This document shows positions 20,451 to 29,992 of a stretch of DNA of 64,000 nucleotides, piece after piece (the first letter of the stretch is position 1; each line of letters starts with the position of its first letter). Location of the stretch: positions 318,806 to 382,805 of the forward strand of contig CM007338.1 of the NCBI GenBank assembly GCA_000333855.2. Reading direction: 5' to 3'. Under the pieces are notes generated by a model. The model ran no database searches, was not told the origin of the DNA, and saw nothing but the letters and a program-made list of their open reading frames with translations. The stretch comes from Endotrypanum monterogeii. Its lineage: Eukaryota > Euglenozoa > Kinetoplastea > Trypanosomatida > Trypanosomatidae. The position numbers were made by a program, and so were the translations under genes.

Positions 20451-21466
20451 GGAGAACGCCAAAACAGAAAGGGCCTCATCTCGTAGGAAAAACTACAGTA
20501 CATGGGCGACTAGTCTTTTATCTGTTGCGGGCACCAAAGAGGGAATACTCGGGAATAGAGAGAGAGAGAGGAGGTGGGGAAGGGATCGCTGCCAGGTGTA
20601 TGACCGCCTCCTTGGGGTGTGGCTACTGATCTTTCTTGACGCACTCTACACTCTATCTGCCGCTGTCGCCGCTTCCCTCTTTCTCCCCCACCCCCGCCCC
20701 GCTCTCCTCCGGTTTCCCTCTGGCGCCTGAAACATCTCAACTCGGATATTTACCTCCTTTCCACCACATTTGTCACCTTGGAACAAAGATTGACTTGAGG
20801 TACTATTGGTGTGCACGCGGATATGAGCTAATCGAGTCTGGAGAACTAAAGCTATATTTTCTACCGCTCCCCACTTTTTTTTTTTTTTTCTGCGCCCAAG
20901 AGTAGAGCGGATGCGAGTGGAGGGAAGGAGGGAGAAATGGCCCTCACCACCGACGCATACAATGGCGAAAATCGTTGCCCCCAATGTCTGCCTCGTCGAC
21001 CTACTCCAGGGCACACCGCTACCTCTGACTCAGACTTTTTTTTTTTTTTCAAACATATAACGAGTAGAATTTAGAATTTCATCATCGCCTCATCTCTCCG
21101 GCGGTGTGGGCAGTTCCCTTTCTTCCTATGTCAGTGTTTGTGTGCGTGCCCTCTCCTCCATCCCCTTGCTCGATCCTCCTTTTTTTTTTTTCATATCTCT
21201 TGACCGCCCCTCGAACGGCACTACCCCCTCCTTCCCCTCTCCTACACCAGCGCACATCAGTATCGTCTCCTCCACTTGGGGAAATAGTAAATAACGAGGA
21301 ACTGTATACGTGCAAGCAGCCCAACCCTCCCTGTCCGGCTGCTTACACACACACACACACACACAAACACCACCGTAATAGGCGACAACAAGCGCCACCG
21401 CCTCAGCCTCCGCCTGCTTTTCTCCCCCACTCCCCTCCCAAGGCGGACGGGTTACCTCACGTCATC
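20451..21466. other. Intergenic region FAZ-PDZ gene / RPB5
   Basis: Spacer with poly-T at 20876-20889, 21037-21049 and 21180-21191, a (CA)n run at 21347-21365 and the C/T-rich acceptor tract of RPB5. The RPB5 frame stays open upstream to 21104 but without an ATG, so that stretch is treated as leader. Confidence 0.6.
21411..21442 (+). promoter_or_regulatory. Candidate trans-splice acceptor, RPB5
   Basis: A C/T-rich tract ends in AG at 21441-21442, leaving a 24-nt leader with no other ATG. A more distal T tract with AG at 21249-21250 is the alternative. Confidence 0.45.
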
Positions 21467-22186
21467 ATGCCAGCAATTGGACAAGAGAAATTGGAGTTTC
21501 ATAAATGCTTCCGTATTCTTCAGACGTCGGCGGAGATGATGTCGGATCGAAAGTACAAGGTAGCTCACAACGTGGTGCCAGCCTCCCTTCCCGAGTTCGT
21601 TGAACGCTATGTTGAAGAGGTTGAAGTGACCGAGGGAGGTGGTGCAGCGACCGGTTCTGGTCCTGCTGATTTTCACGCCCGTCGCAAGCAAGTGATCCGA
21701 CGTGACAAGATGACCCTGGCATGTGAACAGGAAGTGGGTGAGGGCAACACGCTCAAAGCGGTCGTCTACTTTTCTCCTCCCAATCACCTCTCATCGGAGG
21801 TTGTGAAGAAAATCGCCGAAGACGCACTGAACGAGGGCTACCAACGCGTTGTGTTCGTGACACCCTCAAAACCGAACCCAATCGTACGCAAGACGATAGA
21901 CACGTACAACCGCGGTGAGCAAGACCTCCGCTTCGAGCTTTTCGAAGAAGACGAGTTGTCGGTCAACATAACTCATCACAAATTAGTGCCGAAGCACACG
22001 CCGCTCTCTGAGGAAGAAACGAAGGAGGTCCTGCACGCTCACGCACTGGAGCTGCATCAACTACCTCGTCTCCTGTCGACCGACCCCGTGGCGCGCTACT
22101 ACGGACTGAAGCGTGGCCAGGTAGTGCGGATTGAACGGAAGAGTATGTCGGCGGGTCTTTACGTAACATATCGACAAGTCGTCTAG
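21467..22186 (+). CDS. RPB5: RNA polymerase subunit RPB5
   Basis: 239 residues from the first ATG. The C-terminal assembly domain is very close to the eukaryotic consensus: LSVNITHHKLVPKHTPLS, then LPRLLSTDPVARYYGLKRG and a final TYRQVV. The N-terminal jaw domain is more divergent and carries a short Gly/Ala insertion at about residues 60-70. RPB5 is normally shared by RNA polymerases I, II and III in the nucleus. Trypanosomatids are known to have two RPB5 forms, a general one for Pol II/III and RPB5z for Pol I. I assign this copy as the general form because its C-terminus is the more conserved. The second paralogue follows after 624 bases on the same strand. Confidence 0.92.
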   Translation: MPAIGQEKLEFHKCFRILQTSAEMMSDRKYKVAHNVVPASLPEFVERYVEEVEVTEGGGAATGSGPADFHARRKQVIRRDKMTLACEQEVGEGNTLKAVVYFSPPNHLSSEVVKKIAEDALNEGYQRVVFVTPSKPNPIVRKTIDTYNRGEQDLRFELFEEDELSVNITHHKLVPKHTPLSEEETKEVLHAHALELHQLPRLLSTDPVARYYGLKRGQVVRIERKSMSAGLYVTYRQVV

Positions 22187-22810
22187 AGGCGTGTTGGTGC
22201 ACCACAGGACACCTGCGACAAGCTCACATTCACTCGCACACATATATTTCGTTTTTTTCTTGTGTGTGCATGTGCTTGTGCGTGTGTGCAGCGGAAATGA
22301 GAGGCAGAAATATGACGAGGTCGTAATGGGACACACCTAATTTGAAACACACAGAGATATTTATATATATGGATCTACAGTGATCGGGGGAGGGACGGGA
22401 GAAGGAGGGCAGTGATGTGTGATTTTGTGCTATCCTCAGCCGCGACTACACTCCCCAAAGCATCCCAAATCACTTTAGAGCCTGATGGGGAGCAGCATTG
22501 GATGGGGGAGACTGGTGCCGGTGGCAATCAAGAAAGACCCCATCTACCAACCCCCTCCCTCTTCCCATCTTCTCTCCCACATTGTCTAGTCTCATCTGAA
22601 ACATCTTTGCCCCAATCCGCTTCAAACATCCCTGCCTCCTCCCTCTCCACCTCCCCTTCTCTACGCACAGAACCACCAACGGGCACACGGACGCAAAGAA
22701 GAAGCCGACCATCGTGACACGAACGAGGTTACTTCAACGGAGCGGCGTTCTTTATTTTTCAAATCCCACTATCACCACTACCATCGCCATCATCTTTGAA
22801 GTGTATAAAG
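22187..22810. other. Intergenic region between the RPB5 paralogues
   Basis: 3' UTR of RPB5 and leader of the second paralogue. It includes a TG-rich stretch at about 22259-22288 and a short TA-rich stretch near 22360-22370. A GTG/TTG-started frame at 22412-22717 has no domain and is not called. Confidence 0.6.
22749..22801 (+). promoter_or_regulatory. Candidate trans-splice acceptor, RPB5z-like gene
   Basis: A T- then C/A-rich tract ends in AG at 22800-22801, only nine bases before the ATG. The leader would be unusually short, so an earlier AG may be used. Confidence 0.3.
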
Positions 22811-23797
22811 ATGTCCTCGATAGAGGAACTCAAGGCGGTGCGACTCTTTCGTGCACTAAACACGATTATCCAGCTCTGCCACGACCGCGGCTACGTCATT
22901 CGACACCCGTCAGCCATCGCCCACGCGATACGTAACCCTGCGTTCTATTCAGAGGAGGAGGGACTCGACTATGACTGGTTTCTGCGGCACTTCGTGATCT
23001 CGCCTGAGCGCGCGGCGACCAGCACGCGCCACAAGCACGTGAACGGTGGAAGCAAAGGCGGCAGCAGCAACAACAAACCCGCGTCTGATATAAAATGCGA
23101 GGAGGACTTCCATGACGTCGATAAGACAGTTGAGTGTGATGAAGCGTTGGAGGAGAGCGAGGTACTCCGTCGAGCGGCAAACGGGGAGTGGGTATGTATG
23201 CGCAACGCCATGCGCCTGACGTGTTCTTTAGACCCACGCCGCGCACCACCGTCCCCGACCCGCGTCAGTGGAGCGTCAGTGAGCAACAAACAATCCTCTC
23301 CGGCAGCTCCCGAGGCAGATACGAAGTCGATGGAAACGGCTGTGAAGAATGCTCTTATGGTGTTCTTCACAGCCGCACCAAAGCTCAACATGAAGGAGGT
23401 GCAATTGTTTCGTGAAAAGGCACTCAAGAAGAAGGCCGCGTCGATGATCATAGTGACGAACAAAATCGACCCCGGTGTGCGCATGGATGTGCAGGAGCTC
23501 AGCGGACGCATGGATGGGGTCACACGTGAGGAACTGCTCTCTATCCAGGTCTTCGAGGAGGAGGCACTAGCGTTCAACATGGTGCGTCACGAAACGGTAC
23601 CTCGTCACGTCCCCCTCACACCTGCAGAGGCGGAAGCGTTCCTGGCAGAGCGTAAGTTGAGCATTCCCCAGCTCCCCCGCATGCTTGAAAGTGACCCACT
23701 TGTCCAGTACCTTGGACTGCATCGCGGCAGCATTGTTCACATCACTCGTGAGGGGAAACAAAGCGGCCCCTACAGCATGTACCGCCATGTGATTTGA
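22811..23797 (+). CDS. RPB5z: Divergent RPB5 paralogue, probable Pol I RPB5z
   Basis: 328 residues; the frame extends upstream only to a TTG. The N-terminus has the canonical RPB5 helix pattern (ALNTIIQLCHDRGYVI). A low-complexity, partly acidic linker (about residues 75-165) interrupts the jaw domain. The C-terminal assembly domain is clearly RPB5 but changed at conserved sites: DPVARYYGLKRGQVV of the upstream copy becomes DPLVQYLGLHRGSIV, and the protein ends MYRHVI. The family includes RPB5z, which in trypanosomes is reported as specific to RNA polymerase I, the enzyme that also transcribes some protein genes in African trypanosomes. Assigning this copy as RPB5z is inference from divergence and pairing with the conventional copy just upstream. 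Co-transcription alone does not explain differential use, since both sit in the same array. Confidence 0.82.
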   Translation: MSSIEELKAVRLFRALNTIIQLCHDRGYVIRHPSAIAHAIRNPAFYSEEEGLDYDWFLRHFVISPERAATSTRHKHVNGGSKGGSSNNKPASDIKCEEDFHDVDKTVECDEALEESEVLRRAANGEWVCMRNAMRLTCSLDPRRAPPSPTRVSGASVSNKQSSPAAPEADTKSMETAVKNALMVFFTAAPKLNMKEVQLFREKALKKKAASMIIVTNKIDPGVRMDVQELSGRMDGVTREELLSIQVFEEEALAFNMVRHETVPRHVPLTPAEAEAFLAERKLSIPQLPRMLESDPLVQYLGLHRGSIVHITREGKQSGPYSMYRHVI

Positions 23798-23971
23798 TAT
23801 CGTGTGTCTACAAGCGCACATGTGTACACGCTGGGGTAAGCTTTCTCCCGTGCCCTCTCATACGCGTCTACGTCCTAGCAGCTTAACTCAGCCCTCCCCG
23901 GTTAATGAACAAACACGATGGTATGTGTCGATGTTTTCATGGTGTTAAGGATCTCCCCTGCACGCAAAAAA

Positions 23972-23997
23972 AATATATATATATATATATATATATA
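23972..23997. repeat. (TA)n microsatellite
   Basis: About 13 TA units following an A run in the RPB5z 3' spacer. Confidence 0.9.
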
Positions 23998-24295
23998 CAG
24001 ACACACACACACATATATGTGTGTATGTGTGTGTCTGTGAGTGAATGCAAATGTGGTGATGATACTCTTTTCTGTGTGCTCTCTAAGAGACGGTGTTTAA
24101 TAAAAAGCAAAAGACTCCACGTGTAGCTAAACACACAGGACCACTCCCTGCCACATGCACTTGGACACATTATTCATTACCGCTATCGAAAAATGTATGG
24201 TAATGAATGTGTGTGTGTGCATGCCTGATGGAGACCAAGGCGGAGGGGTTCGTGGCCGCATGGGGAGACGGTGATGCTGTCAATGCATATATACG

Positions 24296-24334
<39 letters not shown>
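24296..24334. repeat. Compound (TA)n(TG)n microsatellite
   Basis: A TA run passes directly into a TG run with no intervening unique sequence. Confidence 0.85.
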
Positions 24335-24519
24335 ATGTGTGTCGCTGTCCTTCTACAAGCACACAAAAAACATACGTTGAGCACCACCACCGACCAATCA
24401 CCCTCGCGATTGTGGATTCTTCTCTTGGATCTCCGAAGCCTCCATTGGCAAACGCGTACGTATTGAAAAGAGTGCAGCACAACGCTCACACTGAGACTCT
24501 GCTGTCTTCATATCCAGCC

Positions 24520-24602
24520 ACGCCCCCTCCACCATCGCCCTCCTTCCTTCCTCCCTCCCTTCCTTCCCCCTCCCTCCCCACCCCACCCCCTTGGCTTCTC
24601 AG
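24520..24602 (+). promoter_or_regulatory. Strong candidate trans-splice acceptor, uS8m
   Basis: An approximately 80-base almost pure C/T tract ends in the first AG at 24601-24602, leaving a 19-nt leader with no other ATG before 24622. Confidence 0.6.
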
Positions 24603-24621
24603 GACCTTGTACCAGTGTCGT

Positions 24622-25563
24622 ATGCTGCTCCGTAGCGTGAGTCGCCTTGCTCGGGTGTACGGTGGTGGGGCCACCTCCGCCTTTGTACCGGGCAGCACGA
24701 GCTCCACCAGCGTCTCTGAGAGCACCGACTACTTGACCGCTGCTACGACCGCTGGCTTCGCCGACCGATCCGTCGGTTCAAAGCCGCTTCTCGGGAGAAA
24801 AGCGCGGCAAGGCAGTCTCTTCGCGGTCGCCAATGACGTCAGCGTCAGCCAGAAGCGCCTTCGGCAACATTTAAACGCCTTGTTGGCGGACGAGCGGGAC
24901 CCCTTGGCTGAGGCTCGTCGCCGAACGGGCGCGGGCTGTGCCGCACCGTCGACTGGTCCCTTTATGCAGCGCAAACTAGTGAACCTTCCGGGTGTGGAGC
25001 GGGTGCGTGACCTTCCCAGTGACCCTATCACACGCCTCTTCTTCCAGCACCAAGGGGACCACGCGCTGTACTACGGCAGCTACGATCAGCCCAGTCAACT
25101 GGATGAGGACCGCGTGCAGCTAGAGAAACGTGAGCCGAAGGAATGGACGTTCAATGTTTTTACACCGGTGTATGACTTCTGTCATCGCCTGCGCGAAGCG
25201 TCAGAGCAGCGGAAGCGCTTTGTGATCGTGCCCTCGACACTGGAGACACGCGGATGTGCGAAGGTGCTGCTCGACCACGGCCTTGTCGCTGGGTTTCGGG
25301 ACTTTCACAACGACCGCGCCTTTGCTGTCGAGCTCAAATACTTCCAAAACGAGCCAACCATCAATGTCATAGAACCGTGCAGCTACGATGGCAAAACCGA
25401 GTTTGAGTGGTCACCAAAGATGATGCGGCGTCTCATGAACACCCACGGCATCCACAACCGACTCACCATCTACGTTTGCCGCACCGCAGACAACCGCATT
25501 ATCGACCACATCCAAGCAGTAAAGGAATGTATCGGCGGACGAGGATTGATGATGGCACACTAG
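24622..25563 (+). CDS. uS8m: Mitochondrial ribosomal protein uS8m
   Basis: 313 residues. The N-terminus (MLLRSVSRLARVYGGG) fits a mitochondrial presequence, followed by a lineage-specific region to about residue 175. The C-terminal ~130 residues follow the bacterial S8 layout: a helix with FCHRLREASEQRK, the IVPSTLETRGCAKVLLDHG segment, a central antiparallel part, and a closing RLTIYVCRTADNRIIDHIQ with a Gly-Gly turn near the end. S8 binds the central domain of small-subunit rRNA and is an early assembly protein. The protein is more than twice bacterial length, as is common for trypanosomatid mitochondrial ribosomal proteins. The 3' end of the gene lies just before a duplicated segment and a gap, but the stop codon at 25561-25563 is in clean sequence. 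Confidence 0.8.
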   Translation: MLLRSVSRLARVYGGGATSAFVPGSTSSTSVSESTDYLTAATTAGFADRSVGSKPLLGRKARQGSLFAVANDVSVSQKRLRQHLNALLADERDPLAEARRRTGAGCAAPSTGPFMQRKLVNLPGVERVRDLPSDPITRLFFQHQGDHALYYGSYDQPSQLDEDRVQLEKREPKEWTFNVFTPVYDFCHRLREASEQRKRFVIVPSTLETRGCAKVLLDHGLVAGFRDFHNDRAFAVELKYFQNEPTINVIEPCSYDGKTEFEWSPKMMRRLMNTHGIHNRLTIYVCRTADNRIIDHIQAVKECIGGRGLMMAH

Positions 25564-25593
25564 TCCCAGCGTGCCAGCAGTTGATTGTATGAT

Positions 25594-25600
<7 letters not shown>

Positions 25601-25641
<41 letters not shown>
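25601..25641. repeat. (GT)n microsatellite
   Basis: About 20 GT units, the longest dinucleotide run in the window, starting 38 bases after the uS8m stop codon. Confidence 0.95.
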
Positions 25642-25650
25642 GTTGTTTGT

Positions 25651-25974
25651 TGACAAAACACCTTTAATCGGCCCCAACTACAGCCCCCTCCTGCTGGTAT
25701 CTGCAGCGAGAAAAAAAAAATGTGGGTAGCAATCAAGAGAAAAGCGGCAGCGTCAAACAACCACAAAAAAAAAAGGGGGGGAAGGGAAGAGGGGGAGGGG
25801 TGTGTGCGCTGTCGAGAACGGTACTCTTGCATTCCTACTCAGTCTCCCTCTTTCCGCCTAAGTTCCTCTCTCGGGTACGGATCATGGTCCGCTGAGCGAG
25901 TGATGGAAACATCTGTACCTTCTTGACCTAATCATGTCCACGCACGTGAGGGCTGCTGCGTCGTGTCAGTATAT
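25651..25974 (+). repeat. Direct repeat copy 1, ends at the N gap
   Basis: Near-identical to 26123-26445; the only difference I find is one base in an A run. It ends exactly where the Ns start, which points to an unmerged contig overlap. Confidence 0.9.
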
Positions 25975-25984
25975 NNNNNNNNNN
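25975..25984. other. Assembly gap (10 N)
   Basis: Ten N bases. The flanks indicate that the true gap is probably negative (overlap), not missing sequence. Confidence 0.98.
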
Positions 25985-26075
25985 AAGTAGGTCGGACGGA
26001 CGGAGTTAGTATGTAGTAGTGGGACACTACGTACCGTACGCGTGCGACGCGAGTTGTAGTTGTATGTGTGTTGTG

Positions 26076-26117
<42 letters not shown>

Positions 26118-26122
26118 TTTGT

Positions 26123-26445
26123 TGACAAAACACCTTTAATCGGCCCCAACTACAGCCCCCTCCTGCTGGTATCTGCAGCGAGAAAAAAAAAATGTGGGTA
26201 GCAATCAAGAGAAAAGCGGCAGCGTCAAACAACCACAAAAAAAAAGGGGGGGAAGGGAAGAGGGGGAGGGGTGTGTGCGCTGTCGAGAACGGTACTCTTG
26301 CATTCCTACTCAGTCTCCCTCTTTCCGCCTAAGTTCCTCTCTCGGGTACGGATCATGGTCCGCTGAGCGAGTGATGGAAACATCTGTACCTTCTTGACCT
26401 AATCATGTCCACGCACGTGAGGGCTGCTGCGTCGTGTCAGTATAT
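26123..26445 (+). repeat. Direct repeat copy 2
   Basis: Second copy of 25651-25974. It is preceded at 25985-26111 by a degraded version of the uS8m 3' end and the GT run, as if this contig began with low-quality sequence of the same locus. Confidence 0.9.
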
Positions 26446-26496
26446 TGGTGATGCTGGTTAACGAAGAGGAAGGCAACAAGAATAAGATTCTGGCTC

Positions 26497-26499
<3 letters not shown>

Positions 26500-26525
<26 letters not shown>
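26500..26525. repeat. (TA)n microsatellite
   Basis: About 13 TA units in the spacer upstream of the CDP-alcohol phosphotransferase gene. Confidence 0.9.
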
Positions 26526-26527
<2 letters not shown>

Positions 26528-26676
26528 GGGCTTGCAAAGCTCAATGATAAGTATATGTATCTGCTTCTGGAAGTCGCGTTCTTGTCAGCCCTCCATCTAC
26601 TTGGTCCTCCCCCTACCCTCCCCCCCCCCTCCCACTCATCCTCCCTGCTATCGAGTTCGTTCAGTGACCAGGTGCA

Positions 26677-26714
<38 letters not shown>

Positions 26715-26776
26715 GGCGAGTGAGTGTTTGTGTGTTTAATGAGGTCACCGTAAAACATATTTACCCGTCCCCTTAG

Positions 26777-26857
26777 CTCTCCCTACCTCTCCCCTCTCCC
26801 CCCCCTCCTCCACTCATCCTCCCTCCCTCTCTCTCTCTAATTCTCTTGTTCCCACAG
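26777..26857 (+). promoter_or_regulatory. Strong candidate trans-splice acceptor, phosphotransferase gene
   Basis: A long C/T tract ends in CCCACAG with AG at 26856-26857. The 93-nt leader contains no ATG before 26951. Confidence 0.6.
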
Positions 26858-26950
26858 CTGTGCCCCCTAGCTGCCGACCTATCGACTCCGCCCTCCACCT
26901 CCTCCGTTATTCTAAGCTGGCACACGCGTTCGAGCTGAACGCGAAAACGT

Positions 26951-28183
26951 ATGCTGGGCTGGACCTCACCCGCGGCACCGCCCGGGACTCCGAGCGTGTC
27001 TGCCCAGCCTAGCATTCTAGCCGAGTATCTCTTGTTTCCATTTTATGACTACCTCGTGCAGTTCTACCCACAGTCGTGGACGCCCAACAAGGTCACCTTG
27101 TTTGGTATTTTTCTCACTGCCACCGCGTCTATGCTCCTCCTTGGGTCTATGCCAGCGGGACTAGTATTCCAACCCGGCAGAGTAGAGCTGCTGCCCGTCT
27201 CGCTCGTTATCGAGGACACGTCCATGCTGCAGATGCCGCCGCTGGCACCGGCGCAAATGGAGCCGATCCTGCCGTTCCTGTCGCCATCCTTCCTCCTGAT
27301 CCTGTGCGGTGCCCTAAATCTACTCTACTGCATAGCCGACAACACCGATGGCCGCCTAGCACGGCGTGACAAAAAAACAAGTGCAATTGGCGAGTATCTT
27401 GATCATGGGCTGGACTGTGTGACATCACTGCTGTCCGCGTGCTGTGTCTTCGCGCTGATTGGGTCGCTCTGCAACATGACCATCTCTGTGTGTCTCATCG
27501 CCTTGGTGACTGCTCTATCCCACACGCTTCATTTAGAAACAAACATATTTATCTGGGGCAACCGCATCGCCACCGTTGACGAAGCCATGATTTTTTTTGG
27601 TGTGTGCATGTGGTGGCCACTTCTGTGCCCAACTGTGAGCACCGCCACGGTGCCCGGGTGGGTCATCGAGGGCCTCCTCGGCTCAAACAGCAGCTGGACC
27701 ACGTACATGCGTCCGCTGCGCATGGTGGACATCATCTATGTCCTCTATAGTTTGGCACAGGCACACACGATCTTCAATGTGGCGAGAAAGCGGTGGGGCA
27801 TTCTGCTTCGAATCCACGTAATCTTCAGCGTTCTGAACAGCGTCGTGTTCCTGTCCCTGATAGGAACACACAACGAATACGTTGTCGCCGCCGCGCCGGC
27901 CACGTCAATCCCTGGGTACACGCTTGGGCCCTTCTCGTACCCCGCTGTTTGGATCATCGCGGTTGCCTTCACCTCAAGCATGGTCATCCACATCCCAATC
28001 ATGGCACGCTGTGCCAGCCTTCCAGTCGCCGACCCACTGCCTTTGGTGGGTGTGATGCTAGTGTGGCTTGTCTTTGTCCCTTGTCCAGTTGCAGGTGCCA
28101 TTCTGGCCATTACCCTCCACGTCGTGCAGCTGCTCTTCAATATACGTTTCATTAGCAAGCGTGCGCACAAGGATGTGGAGTGA
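26951..28183 (+). CDS. Choline/ethanolamine phosphotransferase (CDP-alcohol family)
   Basis: 410 residues with many hydrophobic helices, an integral membrane enzyme. The CDP-alcohol phosphotransferase signature D-G-x2-A-R-x8-G-x3-D-x3-D is complete: Asp133, Gly134, Ala137, Arg138, Gly147, Asp151, Asp155. These enzymes transfer phosphocholine or phosphoethanolamine from the CDP-alcohol to diacylglycerol (or alkylacylglycerol) in the last step of the Kennedy pathway, usually in the endoplasmic reticulum. The Asp residues bind the catalytic metal ions. Length matches eukaryotic CPT/EPT/CEPT enzymes (about 390-420). The N-terminal SWTPNKVTLFGI segment just before the first membrane helix is also typical. 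Substrate preference (choline, ethanolamine or both) cannot be read from the sequence, so no specific symbol is given. Confidence 0.92.
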   Translation: MLGWTSPAAPPGTPSVSAQPSILAEYLLFPFYDYLVQFYPQSWTPNKVTLFGIFLTATASMLLLGSMPAGLVFQPGRVELLPVSLVIEDTSMLQMPPLAPAQMEPILPFLSPSFLLILCGALNLLYCIADNTDGRLARRDKKTSAIGEYLDHGLDCVTSLLSACCVFALIGSLCNMTISVCLIALVTALSHTLHLETNIFIWGNRIATVDEAMIFFGVCMWWPLLCPTVSTATVPGWVIEGLLGSNSSWTTYMRPLRMVDIIYVLYSLAQAHTIFNVARKRWGILLRIHVIFSVLNSVVFLSLIGTHNEYVVAAAPATSIPGYTLGPFSYPAVWIIAVAFTSSMVIHIPIMARCASLPVADPLPLVGVMLVWLVFVPCPVAGAILAITLHVVQLLFNIRFISKRAHKDVE

Positions 28184-28388
28184 AGACGTCCTCACTTCTT
28201 TTCTACTTGTGTTCTTGGTTGCTGCCGATTTTTGTGGGTCTGCTGCTTTAGGATAAGGCGCCCGGTTCTACCCTCCCCCTCCCCTCGGTAATGCACAACG
28301 TCCTCCCCATGCTTCTTCACTATTCGTTAAAGCGTTTTTGTTTGCTTTCGTTGTTGCCGCTTTCTTATTTCTTTACTCAATATATAGT

Positions 28389-28472
28389 ATATATATATAT
28401 ATATTAGTTTTTTATTTATTTATATTTATATTTATTTAGACTAGATATACATATATATATATATATATATAT
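28389..28472. repeat. AT-rich tract with two (TA)n runs
   Basis: TA runs at 28389-28405 and 28451-28472, separated by T/A-only TTTAT-like repeats. It is the most AT-rich stretch I see in the window. Confidence 0.85.
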
Positions 28473-29161
28473 GCATGTATGTTTATCTTTTTGAAATGAT
28501 CGTCTGTTTCGATCTCCGTTAACTGCCTTCGGGGCGGCCGAAAATGTATTTTCTTTACGCACGTGAGTAGAGTGTCGAGGCAGGTCTGCGTGAATGATAA
28601 ATTTTGTGCGCTTGAGGGTCTGTCTGCACACCCGCACGCACAAATACACACAGACAAGAGACACACCATACACACAAGAACCGTTCGTCATTTTTTTTTT
28701 GTTCCTTAACTTTTTCTATTTCTTTGTTTCGTTCATGTTGTTTTACATTCCGTAGACGTGTTTGAATGCTGCGCGAACACGAAGGACGAGAAGGGGAACT
28801 GGTTCCGTAGACTCTGGAGAGAAGAAAGGAAAGAAAGTTTGTTAGGCAACACATCCCTTCCTCCCTCTCTTCCCTCCCTCCCTCCCATGAATCACGTCTT
28901 GGGGACGAAGGATAAAAGTGAAAAACTAACGTAAACTGTTTAAAAAAAAAAGATATCGAGGTTGACTCTTCAGTCTCGTGCTCTCCCTCACAGAGAAGAA
29001 TCCTTGTAGCGGAGAGAGAGGGAAGCACGTCCGCGTTAATACCAGCAGTCAATCAGATATGCGAAACCCTGTCACGCACACGAAAAAAAAAAATCTGTGC
29101 ACCATCGCTATAGTCGCGGAATGTGAATAGAGACAATGGATGTAATAATGTATACACATGC

Positions 29162-29188
29162 ATATATATATATATATATATATATATT
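29162..29188. repeat. (TA)n microsatellite
   Basis: About 13 TA units in the GCN1 upstream spacer. Confidence 0.9.
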
Positions 29189-29917
29189 TATGTGATGAAA
29201 GTCCACGTGTTATACACATACTTCAGACTTTGTAAGTAGTGGCAAGTCAATTACGTACCGGCCCACGTAGGCATACACAGGTAACCTCCACTCTTCCCTC
29301 CTTTCCTCTTACCACTGAACTCGACCCCCCCCCTCGACACGAATGCATACAATATACATATGCATATCGTTGATATACGTATATCAACACAAATAGACAA
29401 AAACGCCCAGGTACACCAGAGCATAATTGGCAGTGTCTATGTGATCGCATCGTTTTTTTTCTTCTTCTTCAGGCAGACAGTTAAACTAAAATAGATATAT
29501 ACATATCGCCCTGAAAGGCTTCTCCGTATCATTGACCCAACCCCTCTCCTCCTCTCTCTCTCCGTGTGTGTGTGTGTGTTGTTGCGGCTGTGGGCTGCGC
29601 GTGTGCTACATTTCCACCCACCCTCGCATGCCAAAATCTCAAGACCCTTGTCGCCGTCCGTGGTATCACTGTTCCCCCTCTCCACTCGGTCCCCCTCTTC
29701 CCCCTCGCTCGAATCTGATTTCCAAGTTCTCGTTGCTGTTATTGTTCCGCTGAAGAGGACTTCACACGCACCCACCCACCCACACACACATACAAGGCTA
29801 TCTTTACGGATATCCCTCCCTCGATCCATATCATAACATATTTTTTTTTTCTGGAGGAAAAGAAGCGAGAGGGGGACGCGAGAGGAAGAAAAACCTGAAA
29901 ATCTCCAAAACATCATT

Positions 29918-29970
29918 CCCTCCCTCCCATCCCTCTCACATCTTTTTATTTTTTTTTGTTGTGGTGGTAG
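29918..29970 (+). promoter_or_regulatory. Candidate trans-splice acceptor, GCN1
   Basis: A C/T tract followed by a T run ends at AG 29969-29970, leaving a 22-nt leader without other ATGs. Confidence 0.45.
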
Positions 29971-29992
29971 TTGCTTTCCTTGGGAAGCACAA

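Larger units (their letters stand above)
23798..24621. other. Intergenic region RPB5z / uS8m
   Basis: Spacer with (TA)n at 23972-23997, followed by a CA/TG stretch able to fold back on itself, then a second (TA)n at 24296-24312 running directly into (TG)n to about 24334. The long C/T tract at 24520-24600 is the acceptor region of the next gene. Confidence 0.6.
25564..26950. other. Intergenic region uS8m / phosphotransferase, with assembly gap
   Basis: Contains a (TG)n run at 25601-25641, two near-identical ~324-base copies (25651-25974 and 26123-26445) flanking a 10-N gap, (TA)n at 26500-26525, (TG)n at 26681-26711 and a very long C/T tract at 26777-26853. No gene is supported; the small frames inside both copies are the same low-complexity sequence. 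Confidence 0.65.
28184..29992. other. Intergenic region phosphotransferase / GCN1
   Basis: 1.8 kb, unusually AT-rich for this window at 28340-28480, with (TA)n at 28389-28405, 28451-28472 and 29162-29188 and TTTA-type repeats at 28410-28437. (TG)n occurs at about 29563-29579. No gene is supported; minus-strand frames here are shadows of microsatellites. Confidence 0.6.

Noticed and set aside
22412..22717. 101-codon frame between the RPB5 genes
   Set aside because: It lacks an ATG start and is Ser/Thr/Pro low complexity within a C/T-rich spacer.
25601..26711. Recent biological tandem duplication downstream of uS8m
   Set aside because: The repeat ends coincide with the Ns and the intervening sequence is an error-like copy of the same locus, so an assembly overlap explains it better.
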